This document shows, one piece after another, positions 1 through 3,914 of a DNA stretch of 6,302 nucleotides. Position 1 is the stretch's first letter. Each line of letters opens with the position of its first letter. This DNA is from Desulfobacteraceae bacterium. Lineage in GTDB: Bacteria > Desulfobacterota > Desulfobulbia > Desulfobulbales > Desulfobulbaceae. The position numbers were made by a program, and so were the translations under genes. The notes beneath the pieces were generated by a model. The model worked only from the letters and a program-made list of their open reading frames with translations, was not told where the DNA came from and made no database searches. The stretch lies in contig JALHJD010000179.1 of NCBI GenBank assembly GCA_022837185.1, forward strand, positions 1 through 6,302. The letters run 5' to 3'.

Positions 1-23
1 TATGTAACATAACTTCACAGCAA

Positions 24-30
24 AAGGAGG
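24..30 (+). promoter_or_regulatory. Strong Shine-Dalgarno site of the first cytochrome gene
   Basis: The sequence AAGGAGG is a full match to the anti-Shine-Dalgarno consensus. It lies 6 bases before ATG 37, 9 bases before ATG 40, and directly against an in-frame TTG at 31. The spacing rules out TTG 31 and favours ATG 37 or ATG 40. Confidence 0.85.
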
Positions 31-36
31 TTGAAA

Positions 37-1239
37 ATGATGAAAATTTCAACCAGAGGTATCCTTTTTTTTGCCGGAACGCTTCTCGCCCTTTTTTTGT
101 CCCCGGTGCGGGGAGGCGCCGCCGAGCCGCCCCCCGGGCCGGCCGCCGATGAAGAGGGTTGTCTGATCTGCCACAAATATTCCGGTCTGGCCAGAATAGA
201 CCAGAAGACAAGTAAAGTCCGCCTGTTTTACATCCCGGGAGAAAAATACAAGGGCTCCGTTCACGGCAAGGTCCTGTGCCGCAACTGTCACCTCAATCTG
301 GACGTCATTCCGCATATTGACGCCAAAAGGGTTGACTGTTCGACAAAATGCCATCTCAAAGAGCCGTCCACGGAAGTGGATTTTTCCCATGCCAACCTCT
401 TCGATGAGGTCAACAAGAGCATCCACGGCAAAGGTACGGAGGAGGAAGAGAAAAAGTATCCCCAGGACATGCCGGGCTGCACCGATTGCCATATCAATAC
501 CGTTTACCAGCCGGTCCAGGGCATGGATCAGATGCCAGGCATATCCAGGGATGCGCTGCGGCGCTGCATCGGGTGTCACACCAAGGAGGAATGGGCCAAC
601 CGCTATTATCAGCATTTCACCCACCGGCTGCATCGGTCCCGCACGGCCCTGGAAACGGTCAATCTCTGCCTCAACTGCCACCAGGATGAGCAGATGATGG
701 CCCGCCACGGTCTTCCCGCCACGTCGAATTACCGGGACACCTATCACTGGAAAGGCGTCCTGTACGGTGACGCGAACGCTCCCGACTGCATAAGCTGCCA
801 TGCGCCGGTCGGCTATTCCGTTCATTCCCTGGCGACCATGCAGTCCAATGATTCGCCGGTCCACGCGCAAAACCTGCAGCAGACCTGTGCCAATGAGATG
901 GGGACCCAGAAATGTCATCCCTCGGCAACGGAACGATTTGCCAGGGGCAAGATTCATCGAACCGGACTGGGGTTTGACGAGACGGTTGCGGCCGTTATCC
1001 GGGGCGATACCACCCTTGAAGCCATAGAGGTGCTGAGGAAAGAAAGAAGGTTCCAGAACCTCATGGATATCGACGAGGAAGAACTCGCCGCCATGGGTGA
1101 AAAGGAACGTTTTCAGCACCAGATCTACATCATCGTCAAGCTGGTGTACACCCTCCTGATCACCGTGGTCATCGGCGGCATGCTGGTTCACCAGCTCATG
1201 GATCTGTACCGGACGGTCAAAAACCGGCAAAATCATTGA
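37..1239 (+). CDS. Membrane-anchored periplasmic multihaem cytochrome c (7-8 haems)
   Basis: This 400-aa protein probably carries electrons between a membrane quinone-cytochrome b partner and periplasmic or outer cytochromes. Residues 1-29 form a signal peptide (basic start, hydrophobic core, likely cut after GAA at 27-29). Canonical CXXCH haem sites start at residues 42, 81, 148, 177, 211 and 251. A CX3CH site (CSTKCH) starts at 101, and a possible CX8CH site runs from C284 to C293-H294. Many extra histidines (for example HFTHRLH at 193-199) could serve as distal ligands. Residues 362-386 are a single hydrophobic helix followed by a short basic tail, so the haem domain should be periplasmic and anchored at its C-terminus. 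ATG 37 was chosen from the Shine-Dalgarno spacing; ATG 40 is nearly as good. The stop is 13 bases before the cytochrome b start, so the two are surely co-transcribed. In outline the pair resembles the CbcA/CbcB pair of Geobacter, recalled from memory and not checked by alignment. The multihaem identity is certain; the electron partner is inferred. Confidence 0.93.
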   Translation: MMKISTRGILFFAGTLLALFLSPVRGGAAEPPPGPAADEEGCLICHKYSGLARIDQKTSKVRLFYIPGEKYKGSVHGKVLCRNCHLNLDVIPHIDAKRVDCSTKCHLKEPSTEVDFSHANLFDEVNKSIHGKGTEEEEKKYPQDMPGCTDCHINTVYQPVQGMDQMPGISRDALRRCIGCHTKEEWANRYYQHFTHRLHRSRTALETVNLCLNCHQDEQMMARHGLPATSNYRDTYHWKGVLYGDANAPDCISCHAPVGYSVHSLATMQSNDSPVHAQNLQQTCANEMGTQKCHPSATERFARGKIHRTGLGFDETVAAVIRGDTTLEAIEVLRKERRFQNLMDIDEEELAAMGEKERFQHQIYIIVKLVYTLLITVVIGGMLVHQLMDLYRTVKNRQNH

Positions 1240-1243
1240 GAGG
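1238..1243 (+). promoter_or_regulatory. Shine-Dalgarno site that decides the cytochrome b start
   Basis: GAGAGG overlaps the stop codon of the upstream cytochrome gene. It has a normal 9-base spacing to ATG 1253 and none to ATG 1244. The overlap with the upstream stop suggests coupled translation of the two cytochromes. Confidence 0.55.
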
Positions 1244-1252
1244 ATGATCGAT

Positions 1253-2845
1253 ATGGATACCCACAATACTCCGCATGACGAACATGTCTCAAGAAACCCG
1301 GACACCGGTCTGCCCACGGAAATCATCCGCCTGAACTGCCACGAGAGAATTCAGCATCTGCTGGTTTTCATTACCTTCTTTATCCTGGTCATCACGGGCT
1401 ATATGCTCAAGCTGCCCGAGAAATGGATTCTCGCCATGGGCGACTGGGGAGGAACGGTCTTCGCCTACCGCGGGCTGGCCCACCGCATATGCGGGGCGGC
1501 CATGATTCTCACCTCGCTCTATCATGTCGCTTACCTGATGGTCTGCAAGGACGGCAGATCCTTTTTCAGGGACATGATCCCCACCTGGAAGGACGCCACC
1601 GACATTGTGCATAATATCGGCTATTATCTCGGCAAGAGACCGGCACCGCCGAAATTCAGACGGTTCGATTACCGGGAAAAAGCGGAGTACCTGGCGCTGG
1701 TGGCCGGGACCATCATTATTTCCGTGACCGGCATTTTCCTCTGGTCCGAGGACTACTGGGGCAAATTCGTTCTTGACCTCTCTCTCCTCATCCACGGCAT
1801 GGAAGCCATCCTGGCGACGCTGGCCATCATCGTCTGGCACTTCTACGCCGTTCACTGGAAACCCGGCCAGTTTCCCATGAGCAGGATCTGGATTGACGGC
1901 AAAATGTCCGCCCATCACCTGAAGGAAGAGCATCCCCTGCAGTACGAGGAGATGGTGCAGGCGGGCAGGCTGGCGCCGCTGGAGGAAGAGGGCCACGGCC
2001 ATGGGCACGGACAGCCGCACCGTCCCTCGTTCGGACAGCGGATACTGCAGTTCTTCTCCTTCAGTTCCATCCTGGTCTTCGCTTTCGTCTCGGTTCTCCT
2101 GTTGAAACTGCTCTATTTCCCCCCCTCGACCGCCAGCATGGCTGAGACCGCTGACAGCGGCAAGTTGAGCCAGTTTCTGGCCGCCGAACAGGGCAAGAAA
2201 ACGGACACCCATTTTCACAACACCGATGAAACCGTCAAGCTGGTCATCGCCGAGCCGCCCATCTGCGTGACCTGCCATGGCACCCTGCCCCACGGCAAAT
2301 CACCGGATGTCCGATCGTTCCTCAACATGCACAATTACTTCATGGCCTGCGAAACCTGCCACATCCGGCATGAGGACGCGCCCGGAGATGTGCACTATGT
2401 GTGGTACGATAATGCGACCGAGGATATCGTCACCGCCATCGATGAAACCAAAAACGGCTCCTATGGAGCGCGGCTGGTCCCGATTGCCAAGGTCAACGGC
2501 AGCCTCCGCCGCCTGGACGAACCGACCAACCCGGATTTCATCAAGGCGTATATCGCCCAGAAGGATCAGTTGAGTCCGGAGGAACAGGCCAAGGCCAAGG
2601 TCATTCTCCATCGGGACATGTCAAAGAAACCGCTCCAGTGCACAGAATGTCACGGCCGGGAACCGTATATCAATTTCGCCAAGGTCGGCTACAGCCAGAC
2701 CAGGGCGGAGAGCCTGTATCGGACCGAGGTCGCCGATATGATTGACAGGTACATGAAATTTTACCTGCCGACGATGTTTGACTCCGACCTGATGAAAAAG
2801 CAGAAGATGGAAGAGCTGCAGCTGGAGGACAGGTCGACCAATTAA
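1253..2845 (+). CDS. Cytochrome b561-type membrane protein fused to a trihaem cytochrome c tail
   Basis: The 530-aa product is likely the quinone-reactive membrane subunit that exchanges electrons with the preceding multihaem cytochrome. Helices are visible at about residues 36-52, 75-98, 145-165, 175-200 and 266-289. Histidines in or next to the first four (H35, H77, H91, H181, H196) are candidate ligands for two b haems, as in the Ni-hydrogenase/b561 cytochrome b family. Five helices with a cytoplasmic N-terminus put the C-terminal part in the periplasm. This fits the three CXXCH sites there, at residues 338, 366 and 463, since c haems are attached outside. A histidine-rich loop (HGHGHGQPH at 248-256) lies between helices 4 and 5, predicted cytoplasmic. 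About 90 residues without a haem separate haems 2 and 3, and the last 60 residues are charged. ATG 1253 is preferred because GAGAGG ends 9 bases before it; ATG 1244 abuts that site and would add only three residues. The b/c fusion is clear; the quinone role comes from family knowledge. Confidence 0.9.
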   Translation: MDTHNTPHDEHVSRNPDTGLPTEIIRLNCHERIQHLLVFITFFILVITGYMLKLPEKWILAMGDWGGTVFAYRGLAHRICGAAMILTSLYHVAYLMVCKDGRSFFRDMIPTWKDATDIVHNIGYYLGKRPAPPKFRRFDYREKAEYLALVAGTIIISVTGIFLWSEDYWGKFVLDLSLLIHGMEAILATLAIIVWHFYAVHWKPGQFPMSRIWIDGKMSAHHLKEEHPLQYEEMVQAGRLAPLEEEGHGHGHGQPHRPSFGQRILQFFSFSSILVFAFVSVLLLKLLYFPPSTASMAETADSGKLSQFLAAEQGKKTDTHFHNTDETVKLVIAEPPICVTCHGTLPHGKSPDVRSFLNMHNYFMACETCHIRHEDAPGDVHYVWYDNATEDIVTAIDETKNGSYGARLVPIAKVNGSLRRLDEPTNPDFIKAYIAQKDQLSPEEQAKAKVILHRDMSKKPLQCTECHGREPYINFAKVGYSQTRAESLYRTEVADMIDRYMKFYLPTMFDSDLMKKQKMEELQLEDRSTN

Positions 2846-2864
2846 TTGACCGCCCGCGGGTCAA
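2846..2864. other. Short inverted repeat in the 108-bp intergenic gap
   Basis: TTGACC and GGTCAA form a perfect 6-bp stem around a 7-base GC-rich loop, immediately after the stop codon of the cytochrome b/c gene. No T-tract follows, so it is not a typical intrinsic terminator. It could be an RNA-stabilising hairpin, part of an attenuating structure or a small operator. The rest of the gap (to 2953) shows no convincing promoter: a TTGACA at 2921 lacks a -10 partner. Confidence 0.35.
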
Positions 2865-2940
2865 TCAGCCAAAGTATTGCAATCGGAGGATATGGACTGA
2901 TCTTTTTCTGCAGCGCCGGCTTGACAAAAGAACGACGTGG

Positions 2941-2946
2941 AAGGGG
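2941..2946 (+). promoter_or_regulatory. Ribosome binding site of the NHL protein gene
   Basis: AAGGGG lies 7 bases before ATG 2954. An in-frame TGA at 2948-2950 directly precedes that ATG, so translation cannot begin further upstream in this frame. Confidence 0.6.
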
Positions 2947-2953
2947 CTGAACA

Positions 2954-3907
2954 ATGAAAAGCCGGAAAGCCGTATCGCGGTGCCTTTGCCTGGTGATGGT
3001 ACCCGCGCTGCTGGTATTCGCCTCCGTCGCCCCGGCGGGCGATGATTTTTCCGAAATTGCCGCTTTCCGTCAGGTCACCGCCTACCGCCAGATCATGGTG
3101 ATCAATGATGTTATGCGGCTGCCCAGCGATGTTGCCGTTGATCAGCAGGGTCGGATCTATATCCTGGACGGCACCGCCTCCCTGGTGCGGGTCTATGACC
3201 GCCAGGGGCGGCCGGCGTTCACCCTGGGCGGCGGCGGAGTCCTCAAGCAGCCGCTGGGCCTTGATGTTTCGGCCGGCGGTGACGTCCTGGTCGCCGACTC
3301 GGGCAACCGCCGGCTCGTTCTTTTTCCGGCGGACAGCTCCCCTCCCCGGTTCATCAAAATTCCCGCCCTGCCCGGTGACAAACCGCCGGATCCCACCGAT
3401 GCCGCTTTCGGGTCGCGGGAGGGAACGTTTCATGTGGTGGACAACGACAACCACCGGCTCGTCACTCTGGATCAAGACGGTACTATTTCCTGGTTCACGG
3501 GATCCATGGGACGGAACCGGGAAGAATTTCGCTTTCCCTTCATGCTCGATCTGGACACCGACGGCAACATATATATCGTCGAAGTCATCAATACCAGGGT
3601 CCAGGTTCTTGATCAGGACGGGGCCCATGTCCGCTTCATCGGCGACTGGGGGATAGAACCCGGCCAGTTCTTCCGTCCCAAGGGGATTGCGGTCAACGAG
3701 CGCAACGAGGTTTTCGTCTCTGACAGCTATCTCGGGGTCGTTCAGATTTTTTCCCGGGAGGGACAGCTGGTGGGGATTGTCGGTGACGAACACGGCAACC
3801 TGACGAAATTTACCACGCCGGTGGGTCTGACCACGGCCGGCAACCGGTTGTTCCTCGTTGAAATGTGGAATAACCGGCTTCTTGTTCTGGAAGAAGTATC
3901 TCCATAA
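2954..3907 (+). CDS. Exported six-bladed NHL-repeat beta-propeller protein
   Basis: The 317-aa product is a secreted or periplasmic beta-propeller with no catalytic motif I can recognise. Residues 1-28 are a signal peptide with a basic N-region (KSRK), a hydrophobic core and a likely APA cleavage site before G29. There is no lipobox, so it should be soluble. Six NHL repeats follow with starts near residues 56, 97, 145, 192, 239 and 286. Each has the pattern of P-x-G/D-hydrophobic-x-V/L, D-x-x-G, a short strand such as IYILD or VFVSD, an N-R or related turn, and a strand ending in V-x-V-x-D. Six repeats would close one propeller by themselves. There is no haem motif. It lies between a b/c electron-transfer pair and a giant cytochrome, with only 7 bases to the latter, so a role as scaffold, docking or assembly partner of the cytochrome is plausible. 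That role is inferred from context only. The start is fixed by an in-frame stop just upstream. Confidence 0.9.
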   Translation: MKSRKAVSRCLCLVMVPALLVFASVAPAGDDFSEIAAFRQVTAYRQIMVINDVMRLPSDVAVDQQGRIYILDGTASLVRVYDRQGRPAFTLGGGGVLKQPLGLDVSAGGDVLVADSGNRRLVLFPADSSPPRFIKIPALPGDKPPDPTDAAFGSREGTFHVVDNDNHRLVTLDQDGTISWFTGSMGRNREEFRFPFMLDLDTDGNIYIVEVINTRVQVLDQDGAHVRFIGDWGIEPGQFFRPKGIAVNERNEVFVSDSYLGVVQIFSREGQLVGIVGDEHGNLTKFTTPVGLTTAGNRLFLVEMWNNRLLVLEEVSP

Positions 3908-3914
3908 CACTATT

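Noticed and set aside
49..1326. Long open frame on the minus strand opposite the first cytochrome gene
   Set aside because: It mirrors a gene with eight haem-like motifs, a signal peptide and a good ribosome site. Its own translation has no recognisable domain and arises from codon bias in GC-rich DNA.
1289..2293. Minus-strand open frame opposite the cytochrome b/c gene
   Set aside because: No domain or ribosome site supports it, and the + strand frame encodes clear membrane helices and CXXCH sites.
2866..2882. Possible sigma-54 promoter (TTGCAA as the -12 element)
   Set aside because: The -24 position reads AG instead of the nearly invariant GG, so the match is too weak.
2921..2949. Possible sigma-70 promoter before the NHL gene, based on TTGACA
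   Set aside because: The -35 is perfect but nothing like TATAAT is present 16-18 bases downstream; the region there is GGGCTG-like and holds the ribosome site.
2861..3910. Minus-strand open frame opposite the NHL gene
   Set aside because: The + strand has six NHL repeats and a signal peptide; the reverse translation is featureless.
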